A stretch of DNA of 64,000 nt, from contig JAYUJH010000033.1 in NCBI GenBank assembly GCA_043765375.1, positions 1-64,000 on the forward strand. Reading direction: 5' to 3'. The notes under the pieces are model-generated. The model ran no database searches and was not told the DNA's origin. It saw only the letters and a program-made list of their open reading frames with translations. The DNA is from JAYUJH01 sp043765375. GTDB lineage: Bacteria; Pseudomonadota; Alphaproteobacteria; Rickettsiales; UBA998. Each line of letters starts with the position of its first letter. Position 1 is the stretch's first letter. Positions 26,411-35,000 of this stretch are shown one piece after another. The position numbers were made by a program, and so were the translations under genes.

Positions 26411-26773
26411 TTAGGCAGCATTGCTTGCACTGATTATTCCATGCTTGCCTAAAAGTTCTTGCAATTCGCCCGATTCAAACATTTCTCGCACAATATCGCA
26501 CCCACCAACAAACTCTCCTTTAATATATAATTGTGGAATAGTTGGCCAATCCGAAAACTCTTTAATCCCTTGGCGCAATTCGGGGTTTGGCAGCACATTC
26601 ACATCATGAAGTTCCACCCCCAAACGCTCAAATAAACCAGCCACCATTGCTGAAAATCCACATTGTGGCAACTTTTTTGTGCCTTTCATGAACAACACCA
26701 CATCATGATTGGAGATTTGTTCACGAATATATTCTACAACAGATTTGCTTTCATTCACATTTTCTAACTTCAT
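26411..26773 (-). CDS. grxD: Monothiol glutaredoxin (Grx4/GrxD, CGFS type)
   Basis: 120 residues with the active site CGFS (Cys38, KLPQCGFS), the WPTIPQLYIKGEFVGGCDI glutathione-binding stretch, and a GELQELL tail. CGFS glutaredoxins bind a [2Fe-2S] cluster and pass it on, often with BolA. It is expressed toward ppk, 21 bp away, possibly as one unit. Confidence 0.93.
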   Translation of the reverse strand: MKLENVNESKSVVEYIREQISNHDVVLFMKGTKKLPQCGFSAMVAGLFERLGVELHDVNVLPNPELRQGIKEFSDWPTIPQLYIKGEFVGGCDIVREMFESGELQELLGKHGIISASNAA

Positions 26774-26888
26774 ATTTGGTCAATCCATATTATGTTTATC
26801 TACAATAAATATTAACCCAGCCTAGATATATAAGCAAGCGCAAATATTCAATAATTCGCACTCGCTCATATAAAAATCACCATAAAAT

Positions 26889-28136
26889 CTAAGCTGCAAT
26901 CACCTCAAATGTTTCATTGCTGATTTCTTCATCTTCACGATACATGGTCATTAATGGTTCATCACTCACTTGCAGCAACTTATCAGACGGGTGAAAGCCG
27001 TTAAAGAATGTTGCCATTGTCCGCCCATAAGCTCCCATTTGTCCTATTTCAATGAAATCGCCCTCGCTTGTGTCACTTGGCAGATAAAACGGGCCTTTCA
27101 TATAATCAAGCGAGTCACAAGTTGGGCCATATAAGCTGAAAGATGCAAGATCGGTTGAATAAATATGTTCATCGCAAATTAGTTTGGCGGGGTAAATAAA
27201 TCTAGGCGTTCCCGCATCAAACAAGCTACCATAAGTTCCATCGTTAATATATAACATATTACCTTTGCGCAAATCCACCCGCACAATCAACGACATACAT
27301 TCCGCAACTAATGCCCTCCCTGGTTCTGCCAGTAATTGCATAAATTGATTGCCTTTTATTTTAGAAAACTCATCATGAATTGCCTTGAAATAATCTTCAA
27401 TATCAGGCGGAATCATACCAGGGTAAATTGAGGGAAAGCCCCCCCCAACATTGAAAAAATGCGGTTGCACGCCCGATTGCTCAATCACTTCTGCTGCCAT
27501 TCTCATCGCAATTCGGTAAGCATCAGGGTGCATACATTGTGAACCAGCATGAAAACATACTCCAACTTTGGCGGCTTTTTGGGCAACTGCACGCATCAAC
27601 GCTGGTGCCTCTTGCAAGTTAATCCCAAACTTTTCTGACAAGTTCAACTCAGCGTAAGTATTAGGGATTGATAAGCGCACATGAAGGTTCAAGTCTTTAG
27701 CGTTATCAGTTTCTTGCATGATTTTGCCTAACTCATACTCGCTATCAAGTGAAAAATTGCGCACGCCGAACTCAAAATAAGCTCGCCTTATTGCGTGCCT
27801 TGGTTTCACGGGGTGCATGAAATATAATGTTGCATCATTAAATAACTGACGCGTTGATTCAATCTCCTCAATGGAGGCGACGTCAAAGCTGCGTATTCCA
27901 GTGTTGTATAATTGTTTTAATACGGTTGGCTCAGGGTTGGTTTTAACCGCATAAAGGCAAGTTCCGTTAAAATATTGTCTAAAAAACCACGCTGCTCTAA
28001 TCAAGCTATGTGGGCGATATACAAAAAACGATTTCTCAATATCTTTATGAACAAGTGATGCTATGCTATTTAATATTGCTGATTTTGATGATAATATTTT
28101 TGATGATAATATTTGTGATGATAATGCTTGCGCCAT
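26889..28136 (-). CDS. Ornithine/lysine/diaminopimelate-type PLP decarboxylase
   Basis: Fold III PLP decarboxylase (eukaryotic-like ODC group), probably making putrescine. It is 415 residues. The PLP lysine is K65 in YAVKTNPEP, the HAGSQC motif lies near 216, the glycine loop GGGFPSIYPG encodes a G8/C8 tract (27439-27446), EPGRALVAE follows, and GPTCDSLD holds the catalytic cysteine. The N-terminus has tandem SSQILSSKILSSKS from a roughly 15-bp repeat, outside the conserved domain. The exact amine is not determined by motifs alone. Confidence 0.85.
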   Translation of the reverse strand: MAQALSSQILSSKILSSKSAILNSIASLVHKDIEKSFFVYRPHSLIRAAWFFRQYFNGTCLYAVKTNPEPTVLKQLYNTGIRSFDVASIEEIESTRQLFNDATLYFMHPVKPRHAIRRAYFEFGVRNFSLDSEYELGKIMQETDNAKDLNLHVRLSIPNTYAELNLSEKFGINLQEAPALMRAVAQKAAKVGVCFHAGSQCMHPDAYRIAMRMAAEVIEQSGVQPHFFNVGGGFPSIYPGMIPPDIEDYFKAIHDEFSKIKGNQFMQLLAEPGRALVAECMSLIVRVDLRKGNMLYINDGTYGSLFDAGTPRFIYPAKLICDEHIYSTDLASFSLYGPTCDSLDYMKGPFYLPSDTSEGDFIEIGQMGAYGRTMATFFNGFHPSDKLLQVSDEPLMTMYREDEEISNETFEVIAA

Positions 28137-28279
28137 TACTATATGGTTACCTCTCCGTTCACCGCATTGGTGTTGCTAAGTTTCTGCTATGTAGTCTATG
28201 TAATTCATTTTATTAATATGATTTTTCATAAGTATTTAATATAATCACAAAAATGATTTAATGTAAATAAAATATTTCA

Positions 28280-29560
28280 TTATTCACGCACATCAATGAA
28301 AGCATGGCGACGCAATTCACGCAATGCACGCACCGCTTCCAACTGCAATTTTTCCTGTTTCAACCGCACTGTAATGCGTTCTTTCAATTTGTTGCTGATT
28401 GGCGTTTCGGTTTTCTCACATAATTTTAGCAACCTAATTCCGTCTGGTGAGGCAAATGGTTCTGATGTTTCATTGATGTTCAAGCCTCGCACTAGCGGAA
28501 ATATTTGTGGTGATATTTCACTCAAATTAGCTCGCAAATATTTCACTTCAAAATCAAGCGTTTCTAAATCTGTTACCCCAGACACATCTAATTTGTTGCA
28601 ACTGCCCGAATGATTTCGCACATTTTTAGCAATATTCATCAATAAATCTACGTCCTGCTTGGTTGCGTCCGCCTTAAGATGCAAGATAATTTCCTTGAAT
28701 GTTGCCTCCGCATTCATTTGATAATCTCCAAGCCGTTTTTCTTGAATGAAAATAATTTGATAGCCATTAACAGTTTGGAAAGGGTCTAGAAATGCAGGAG
28801 CATTAGTCGCCCGCACCACAGTCGCAAGGGGAGGGGGCATTTGCGCTATGGGAATCCATGTTGGCGTGGTCGCTGGCTCAGTTGAGGTTGTGCTTAATTG
28901 CTTGGCGAGTGTTTGGAAATCTACTCCATTGCGCAATTGTTCAGTTAATTTTGCTGCAAGTCCGCCCGCATCATCTTGTCCAAATTGTTGTGATATAATA
29001 TTCAAATTAGGTATATCAATCGTAGCAACCAGAACTTCCTCAACTTTGCGTTGCTTTTGCATATATTGTTCAATATGTCGGTTTAGCTCCGAATCACTGA
29101 CCTGTAATTTTGGCACAATTTTGCGCTGAATATATCTCCCCCATACAATTTGCGCTGATAATTGCTGCTTAAGTGTTTCTATATCAATTTTATTTGCGTC
29201 CAGAAACCGCAACAAACTACCAGCTTCTTTTTTGTTATCCGCCTCAATTTTGGCAATCGCTGCATCAATTTCCGCATCGGTGATGTTAATATTTATATTT
29301 TTACTTTCCTGCAACTGTAACTGCTCATCAATCAGATTATTTAACACACGATTTGCTAACTGCCCCGTTGTTTTGCTATCTGTTTTGATGCCAGTCGTTA
29401 GCATAATAAACTGCATTCTTTGCCCAATATCATACATTGTCACGGGATAATCATTAACAATTGCTGCCACTTTGAGATTATTATTCTGCCCCGAAGGTGA
29501 AGCATAACTTGCAACGCTTGCCCCAATAATCAATATTATGCTTAGAATTATTTTTATCAT
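28280..29560 (-). CDS. surA: SurA-like periplasmic peptidyl-prolyl isomerase
   Basis: Outer-membrane protein chaperone. It is 426 residues with a signal peptide (IILSIILIIGASVASYA), an N-terminal SurA_N helical region (LKVAAIVNDYPVTMYDIGQRM), and a parvulin domain between about 180 and 285. Start codon at 29560 directly abuts the greA stop at 29561, so they are co-transcribed. In many alphaproteobacteria surA sits beside lptD and pdxA; here it does not. Confidence 0.85.
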   Translation of the reverse strand: MIKIILSIILIIGASVASYASPSGQNNNLKVAAIVNDYPVTMYDIGQRMQFIMLTTGIKTDSKTTGQLANRVLNNLIDEQLQLQESKNININITDAEIDAAIAKIEADNKKEAGSLLRFLDANKIDIETLKQQLSAQIVWGRYIQRKIVPKLQVSDSELNRHIEQYMQKQRKVEEVLVATIDIPNLNIISQQFGQDDAGGLAAKLTEQLRNGVDFQTLAKQLSTTSTEPATTPTWIPIAQMPPPLATVVRATNAPAFLDPFQTVNGYQIIFIQEKRLGDYQMNAEATFKEIILHLKADATKQDVDLLMNIAKNVRNHSGSCNKLDVSGVTDLETLDFEVKYLRANLSEISPQIFPLVRGLNINETSEPFASPDGIRLLKLCEKTETPISNKLKERITVRLKQEKLQLEAVRALRELRRHAFIDVRE

Positions 29561-30082
29561 TTATGCAGTTATCTGTGCGGTTGTTTGTGCAGTTACCTGT
29601 GCAGTTATAGGCTGAAAGTGAACCTCTAATATCTCATAATGCCTGATACCTGACGGCGCATGAACCTCAACGCTATCACCAACGGATTTCCCAATCAATG
29701 CCCGTGAAATTGGCGCAGTTATTGCCACCAAATTGCGCTTAATATCCGCCTCATATTCACCCACAATATGATATGATATTTCTTCTTCAGTATTTTCATC
29801 AACCAATTTCACCACTGCCCCAAACTTCACTGTATCGCCTGAAAGCAATCGGGGATCAATGGAATCAGCTCGTGCGATTTTATCTTCCAACTCCAAGATG
29901 CGCCCTTCAATGAAACTTTGCTTTTCACGAGCCGCATGATATTCCGCATTTTCTTTAAGGTCGCCATGTTCTTTCGCCTCAGCAATCGCTTTAATCACGG
30001 TTGGGCGTTCAATGGTTTTGAGTTTTTTCACCTCATCTTCCATACGCTTAAAGCCATCAACCGTTACTGGCACTTTATCCAT
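29561..30082 (-). CDS. greA: Transcription elongation factor GreA with repetitive tail
   Basis: Rescues backtracked RNA polymerase by stimulating transcript cleavage. The coiled-coil GreA_N has the acidic tip KENAEYHAAREKQ. GreA_C carries SYHIVGEYEAD and SPISRALIGKSVGD-like segments (here APISRALIGKSVGD). It is 173 residues, about 15 longer than usual: after the normal end EILEVHFQP comes a tail of TAQ repeats from a roughly 12-bp tandem unit (about 29563-29608). The tail runs straight into the surA start. Confidence 0.95.
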   Translation of the reverse strand: MDKVPVTVDGFKRMEDEVKKLKTIERPTVIKAIAEAKEHGDLKENAEYHAAREKQSFIEGRILELEDKIARADSIDPRLLSGDTVKFGAVVKLVDENTEEEISYHIVGEYEADIKRNLVAITAPISRALIGKSVGDSVEVHAPSGIRHYEILEVHFQPITAQVTAQTTAQITA

Positions 30083-30196
30083 AATAAAATCACTCTCAAT
30101 ACATTATTAAAAAACCATTTCATTAATAATATGCAAATGCAAATTACGCAAGTGTTTTTAATTGCGTTTTATATGGCTATAAGTTATAATATGGTC

Positions 30197-30457
30197 ATGT
30201 ATGAAGTAATTTATGCAAAGTCAGCGAAGCAAAGTTTGAACAAAATGCAACCAGCCAAGGTAGCACAGATTATTTCAAAAATTGAGGAAATTGCTCTCAA
30301 TCCTTACGATAATCATAATAATGTTACCAAATTGCAGGGACGCGAGGGCTATCGCTTGCGTGTTGGCGATTGGCGCATTTTATATAGTTTGAATAATAAC
30401 AAGCTAATTTTGCTAGTTTTAGAAGTTTTGCCACGAGGTAGTGCATATAAGCATTAA
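30197..30457 (+). CDS. RelE/ParE-family toxin
   Basis: 86 residues from ATG 30197 (MYEVIYAKSAKQSLNKM), ending YSLNNNKLILLVLEVLPRGSAYKH. The RelE-superfamily pattern is clear: KLQGREGYRLRVGDWRILY, with the basic R/R/Y residues used in ribosome-dependent mRNA cleavage by RelE. A longer ORF from 29918 runs antisense through greA and is not supported. The gene is followed after 14 bp by the small antitoxin ORF. Toxin first and antitoxin second is the less common order. Confidence 0.85.
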   Translation: MYEVIYAKSAKQSLNKMQPAKVAQIISKIEEIALNPYDNHNNVTKLQGREGYRLRVGDWRILYSLNNNKLILLVLEVLPRGSAYKH

Positions 30458-30471
30458 AATTGGAGAATATT

Positions 30472-30657
30472 ATGATTATTGAGACAATTGAAAAAAATGG
30501 TGAAGTTTTTGCGGTTTTGCCAATAAGTTATTATGAGAAATTAATTGATGATGCTGAAATGTTAGAAGATGTAATTGCGTTTGATGCAGCAATTACCCGA
30601 TCAGAGCCAGCTTTCTCACTTGAAGTTTGGAATGAAATTGAAAAACTAGTAGAATAA
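30472..30657 (+). CDS. Antitoxin partner of the RelE-type toxin
   Basis: 61 residues from ATG 30472 (GGAG 6 bp upstream); the TTG at 30460 is less likely. Sequence runs from MIIETIEKNGEVFAVLP, similar to Phd/YefM-like starts, to an acidic C-terminus (SEPAFSLEVWNEIEKLVE) that would wrap the toxin. The assignment comes mainly from position and length. Confidence 0.7.
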   Translation: MIIETIEKNGEVFAVLPISYYEKLIDDAEMLEDVIAFDAAITRSEPAFSLEVWNEIEKLVE

Positions 30658-30673
30658 ATGTTGCAAATAAGAA

Positions 30674-31930
30674 TTATAACTTAGGCACACGCACCCCCAA
30701 AGTCTGTGCCAAATGCTCTAATTCACCATAATAAGCAGCTCGGCGCAAAAATCGGGGCATAATTCCGCTCCATTTGAAATCACCAACTAGTTTGCCATTG
30801 CTATCCTCACCCGTCACATTAAAGGCGAACAAATCCTGCATAGTGATTAAATCACCCTCCATTCCAACCACCTCACTAATATATAAAATACGCCTCTGCC
30901 CATCACGCATACGGCTAATTTGCACAATCACATTGACTGCCGCCGCAATTTGCGAACGAATTGAACGCATCGGAATACCAAGATTTGCCATACTCATCAT
31001 ATTTTCAATACGGCTTAAACAATCTCGTGGGTGATTGGCGTGAATAGTGCTAAGTGAACCATCGTGACCAGTATTCATTGCTTGCATCATATCAAATGCT
31101 TCTGCACCACGGCACTCCCCCACAATAATACGATCAGGGCGCATACGAAGTGCATTTTTTACCAAATCTCGCATACTTACATCTTCTTCACGTATGCCAT
31201 TATTGAAAGTCACTGGCTTGGTTTCTAGCCGAATCACATGTGGTTGTTGCAATTTCAATTCTGCTGCATCTTCAATTGTTACCACCCTTTCATCATCTTC
31301 AATATAATTAGAAATTGCGTTTAATAAAGTGGTTTTGCCTGAGCCAGTTCCACCAGAAATAATCACATTGAGGCGACATTTACCAATAATTTTCAGCACT
31401 TCAGCGATTTGTTTGGAGAGGTTAGCATTTTCTGCCATCATATCCAACGAGATGCTACGTTTGGAGAACTTTCTGATAGAAATGGAAGTCCCATCAACGG
31501 CAAGAGGTGGTGCAATAATATTCACCCTTGAACCATCAAGCAAACGTGCATCAACTAACGGTCTGCTCGGGTCAATCCTCCGCCCCACTGCTTTGACGAT
31601 TTTTTCAGCAATTTCCATGATTTTAGAGTTATCAGGGAACACAATACCAGTTCGTTCCAGTTTACCAAACCGTTCAATATAAATGGATTTTGTGCCATTA
31701 ATTAGCACATCATTGATTGTTTCATCATTGAGGAATTGTTGGATAATCCCCATATCCGAGAGTTCACGCACTAATTCGTCGGTTAATCTGGTTTTGGCGT
31801 ATCTTTCTTCGTAAGTTATGTCGCCATGTTGCTGTTGTTGTGCGTTGCCCTGAAGTTTCATCTGCTGCAAATCATTCTCCAAGCGGGAGATATGCTGCAT
31901 TAACATTCCAAATTGTTCATCACTAGCCAT
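30674..31930 (-). CDS. cpaF: CpaF-family secretion ATPase (copy 1)
   Basis: TadA/CpaF/VirB11-type hexameric ATPase for assembly of Tad pili or related secretion. Walker A GGTGSGKTTLLNA, Asp box VVTIEDAAEL, Walker B RIIVGECRGAEAFDM, and the His box STIHANHPRDC are all intact. The start at ATG 31930 (MASDEQFG) is preferred to a TTG at 31981. It is a tandem paralogue of the gene at 32121. No other tad/cpa gene is present in this window. Confidence 0.88.
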   Translation of the reverse strand: MASDEQFGMLMQHISRLENDLQQMKLQGNAQQQQHGDITYEERYAKTRLTDELVRELSDMGIIQQFLNDETINDVLINGTKSIYIERFGKLERTGIVFPDNSKIMEIAEKIVKAVGRRIDPSRPLVDARLLDGSRVNIIAPPLAVDGTSISIRKFSKRSISLDMMAENANLSKQIAEVLKIIGKCRLNVIISGGTGSGKTTLLNAISNYIEDDERVVTIEDAAELKLQQPHVIRLETKPVTFNNGIREEDVSMRDLVKNALRMRPDRIIVGECRGAEAFDMMQAMNTGHDGSLSTIHANHPRDCLSRIENMMSMANLGIPMRSIRSQIAAAVNVIVQISRMRDGQRRILYISEVVGMEGDLITMQDLFAFNVTGEDSNGKLVGDFKWSGIMPRFLRRAAYYGELEHLAQTLGVRVPKL

Positions 31931-32061
31931 TATTTCAATTATCCTATTAACGATATTCTTATTAATAAAATAATTTAACAATAAATGCTTAACAAATTGT
32001 TTATATAGTTACAAGCTTGTTTGGTTTATAACTATGGTTTTTTAGTTTATAGCATTCGCAA

Positions 32062-32090
32062 TTGTCATACCAGCGTAAGCTAGTATCCAT
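32062..32090. repeat. Interspersed palindromic element, copy 7
   Basis: GTCATACCAGC-GTAA-GCTAGTATCCAT, one arm mismatch. It lies between the two cpaF paralogues. Confidence 0.75.
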
Positions 32091-32120
32091 AAATCTTTTT
32101 ATCCAAATAAAAATTGCACC

Positions 32121-33386
32121 TTAAACACGTTTATTCATTATTCCATTTGAGCGCAATAATTTATTCAATTCCGTGTGGCGAGGAAACACCCCAGACCAAA
32201 CATGTTCACCGAGGCTATTTCCAGTTTTATCCTCACGATAAACAAATAAATCTTGCATCGTTATGATGTCACCTTCAATGCCCACAACTTCCGTCACTTT
32301 GGTAACACGGCGGTGACCATCATGCGAACGTTCTGCTTGAATAATCAAATGAACTGCCGAGGCAATTTGCTTACGAATAGCGATTGTTGGCAGATTTAAT
32401 CCCGCCATTCCAATCATATTTTCTATACGTGCAATCGCATCACGGGGTGTGTTTGCGTGAACTGTTGTCAATGAACCATTGTGCCCAGTATTCATTGCTT
32501 GAATCATATCAAATGCTTCAGATGATCGAACCTCCCCTACGATAATGCGATTAGGTCGCATTCGCAGTGCATTCTTCACCAAATCACGAATTGTCACAAT
32601 GCTGCGTCCATCTTCAGCGTGGGTAACAGATTCCAACCGCACCACATGTGGAATTGGTAATTGCAATTCGGCAGAATCCTCAATCGTTACCACTCGTTCT
32701 TTGTCAGAAATGTGCTTGCATAACGCATTTAGCAACGTTGTTTTGCCTGCTCCAGTTCCACCCGCCACTACTATATTAATGTTAGATTGAGCAGCGCAAC
32801 GCAAAAACTCTGCCAATTCTTCACTCAATGAACCTTTTTTGACCATTCCCGAAAGTGATAGTCCCTCACCATTAAACTTACGAATTGAAATACAAATCCC
32901 ATCAATTGCTACGGGTGGAATAGCGATATTCACCCGTGAACCATCAGGCAAGCGTGCGTCAACCAACGGCGTCATCGCTGTGACACTTCTGCCACAATAG
33001 CCACCAATTTCTTGCACTAATTCAGCTAATTCCTCATCAGAATTAAAGCGCAATGTGGTGAGTTCCAGCACTCCTGCTCGCTCAACATAAATCTGATTTG
33101 CACCATTAATTAATATATCATTGACGCTATCATCTGCAATTAACCCCGCAATAGCTCTATAATTTGGAATTATCACCCGCTTATTTTCCACAAGATGCAA
33201 GCCAATATTGCTTTGCGCTCTTGCTAGTCCACCGTTCGCTAACTCACCATTATTTCTTTTGTCAATATCATTGCAACGTTCTTCAAGTCTTGCAAATAAT
33301 TGCTCAAACATTGCCAAGCTGTGGTATAAATTATCAGTTAAATCATTGAAACTATTCATTATTTTCGTTGCAGTTGCATTTTCCAT
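32121..33386 (-). CDS. CpaF-family secretion ATPase (copy 2)
   Basis: 421 residues, same architecture as the downstream paralogue. It has a divergent N-terminal 70 residues, then LIADDSVNDILINGANQIYVERAG, Walker A GGTGAGKTTLLNA, RVVTIEDSAELQL, RIIVGEVRSSEAFDM and TTVHANTPRDA. The two copies differ at many positions, so the duplication is old and both look functional. They may serve two different assembly machines or form a mixed hexamer. The upstream neighbour is rpoZ, 22 bp away. Confidence 0.86.
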   Translation of the reverse strand: MENATATKIMNSFNDLTDNLYHSLAMFEQLFARLEERCNDIDKRNNGELANGGLARAQSNIGLHLVENKRVIIPNYRAIAGLIADDSVNDILINGANQIYVERAGVLELTTLRFNSDEELAELVQEIGGYCGRSVTAMTPLVDARLPDGSRVNIAIPPVAIDGICISIRKFNGEGLSLSGMVKKGSLSEELAEFLRCAAQSNINIVVAGGTGAGKTTLLNALCKHISDKERVVTIEDSAELQLPIPHVVRLESVTHAEDGRSIVTIRDLVKNALRMRPNRIIVGEVRSSEAFDMIQAMNTGHNGSLTTVHANTPRDAIARIENMIGMAGLNLPTIAIRKQIASAVHLIIQAERSHDGHRRVTKVTEVVGIEGDIITMQDLFVYREDKTGNSLGEHVWSGVFPRHTELNKLLRSNGIMNKRV

Positions 33387-33408
33387 TATTATTCTACTTT
33401 AATTTTTA

Positions 33409-33804
33409 TTAATCTTCAATATCTTCATCATTTTCAAATGCAAATGCTTCGTCCAAATCATCTTCATCATCATCAGATGCAATTTTCACTTTGTTTCCAG
33501 CAAATCCTTCATCAGCAATCATCATTAATTCTTCATAATCATGCTCATTATCATCATTCATTGAAGTTGATTCTGACATTTTGAAGGTTGAATATGTCGC
33601 AATAGTATCACTCAATAACAATTCCATATTAATGGTTTTTTCTGCTATTTCACGCAGTGCAACGACGGAATCTTTGTCATTATTGCGGTCAATGGTTAAA
33701 GGCGCACCTGATGCAATTTGTTTTGCTCGTTGCGCAGCCAATGCAACCAATTCAAAACGGTCTTGAACAGTCTCAATGCAATCTTCAGCGGTTATCCGTG
33801 CCAT
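33409..33804 (-). CDS. rpoZ: RNA polymerase omega subunit with acidic extension
   Basis: The N-terminal 60 residues match RpoZ (MARITAEDCIETVQDRFELV, AAQRAKQIASGAP, KDSVVALREIAE). It is 131 residues, longer than common; the tail is highly acidic (DDDEDDLDEAFAFENDEDIED). Omega helps fold beta-prime and in many bacteria binds ppGpp. It is head-to-head with lipA and upstream of the cpaF pair. Confidence 0.93.
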   Translation of the reverse strand: MARITAEDCIETVQDRFELVALAAQRAKQIASGAPLTIDRNNDKDSVVALREIAEKTINMELLLSDTIATYSTFKMSESTSMNDDNEHDYEELMMIADEGFAGNKVKIASDDDEDDLDEAFAFENDEDIED

Positions 33805-33927
33805 AATTTCTCCACAAAAATAATAATATTAACCATCTTTTATAATAGACTTGACATAAATTACAATATAATAGTTACTATTAATAGCAAAAATATTTTC
33901 CAGCAAAAATTCAACAAAGATAATTCC

Positions 33928-34887
33928 ATGAACCAGTTTGAAATAATTCAACCAATTAATGCCGAAAACCCAGCCTATATACCAGTCAATACGGCAGAAA
34001 TTGCGCCTAAAATCAAAAAACCCGAGTGGATTAAGGTTAAAGCACCAGTTTCAAAAGAATATCAAAATACTCGTGATTTAATGCGGGCGAAAAAGCTCAA
34101 TACGGTTTGCGAGGAAGCAGCTTGCCCAAATATTGGTGAATGTTGGAGCAAAAAACATGCAACCGTGATGATTTTGGGCAGCGTTTGCACCCGCGCTTGT
34201 GCATTTTGCAATATCGCTACAGGTAAGCCTGATTTGCTTGATCCTCATGAACCAGAAAACTTAAGCCTTGCCGCAAAAGAGCTTGGTTTGGCGCATATGG
34301 TGATAACTTCGGTGGATCGTGATGATTTGCCTGATGGTGGAGCGGAACATTTCGCCCAGTGCATTGCAGCGATGCGCCGAACCTCACCCAACACAACGAT
34401 TGAGATTTTAACGCCAGATTTTATGCGCAAAGATGGTGCGTTGGAAGTGGTGGTGGCAGCTCGCCCCGATGTTTATAATCATAATTTAGAGACCGTCCCT
34501 CGTTTATATAAATCCATTCGCCCTGGTGCGAGATATTTTCATTCACTTAATTTGCTCAAGCGGGTGAAGGAAATAAATCCGCAAATGTTCACCAAATCAG
34601 GCTTGATGGTGGGGCTTGGTGAAGAAAAAGAGGAAGTTCTGCAAGTGATGGACGATATGCGCAGTGCAGAGATAGATTTCATCACGATTGGGCAATATCT
34701 GCAACCAACGCCACGCCACGCCAAGGTTGAACGATTTGTTACGCCCGATGAGTTTCGTTATTATGCGAGAATGGCGAAAGCCAAGGGCTTTTTGATGGTT
34801 TCAGCCAGCCCACTCACCCGTTCATCATATCATGCTGGCGATGATTTTGCGCAGATGGTGAAAAACAGAATGAACTTGAATGCGTGA
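33928..34887 (+). CDS. lipA: Lipoyl synthase
   Basis: Radical SAM enzyme inserting two sulfurs into octanoyl-protein. It is 319 residues from ATG 33928; the longer ORF from 33718 overlaps rpoZ on the other strand and is rejected. The auxiliary-cluster cysteines are in CEEAACPNIGEC, the radical SAM CxxxCxxC in CTRACAFCNIATG, and the C-terminal RSSYHAG serine motif is present. Downstream to 34980 are tandem ACTAGGTGAGATGA-like repeats without coding potential. Confidence 0.95.
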   Translation: MNQFEIIQPINAENPAYIPVNTAEIAPKIKKPEWIKVKAPVSKEYQNTRDLMRAKKLNTVCEEAACPNIGECWSKKHATVMILGSVCTRACAFCNIATGKPDLLDPHEPENLSLAAKELGLAHMVITSVDRDDLPDGGAEHFAQCIAAMRRTSPNTTIEILTPDFMRKDGALEVVVAARPDVYNHNLETVPRLYKSIRPGARYFHSLNLLKRVKEINPQMFTKSGLMVGLGEEKEEVLQVMDDMRSAEIDFITIGQYLQPTPRHAKVERFVTPDEFRYYARMAKAKGFLMVSASPLTRSSYHAGDDFAQMVKNRMNLNA

Positions 34888-35000
34888 TGATTTGGTTGAA
34901 ATGAATTACTAGGTGGAATAAGTTACTAGGTGAGATGAGTTATTAGGTGAGATGAAGGCAAAGCTAAATTATTAATCAAACTTAGGCTATATAATTAAAC

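Noticed and set aside
29918..30196. Upstream extension of the RelE ORF
   Set aside because: Antisense to greA and not similar to RelE; the toxin domain begins at ATG 30197.
33718..33927. Upstream extension of lipA
   Set aside because: Antisense to rpoZ; LipA family begins after ATG 33928.
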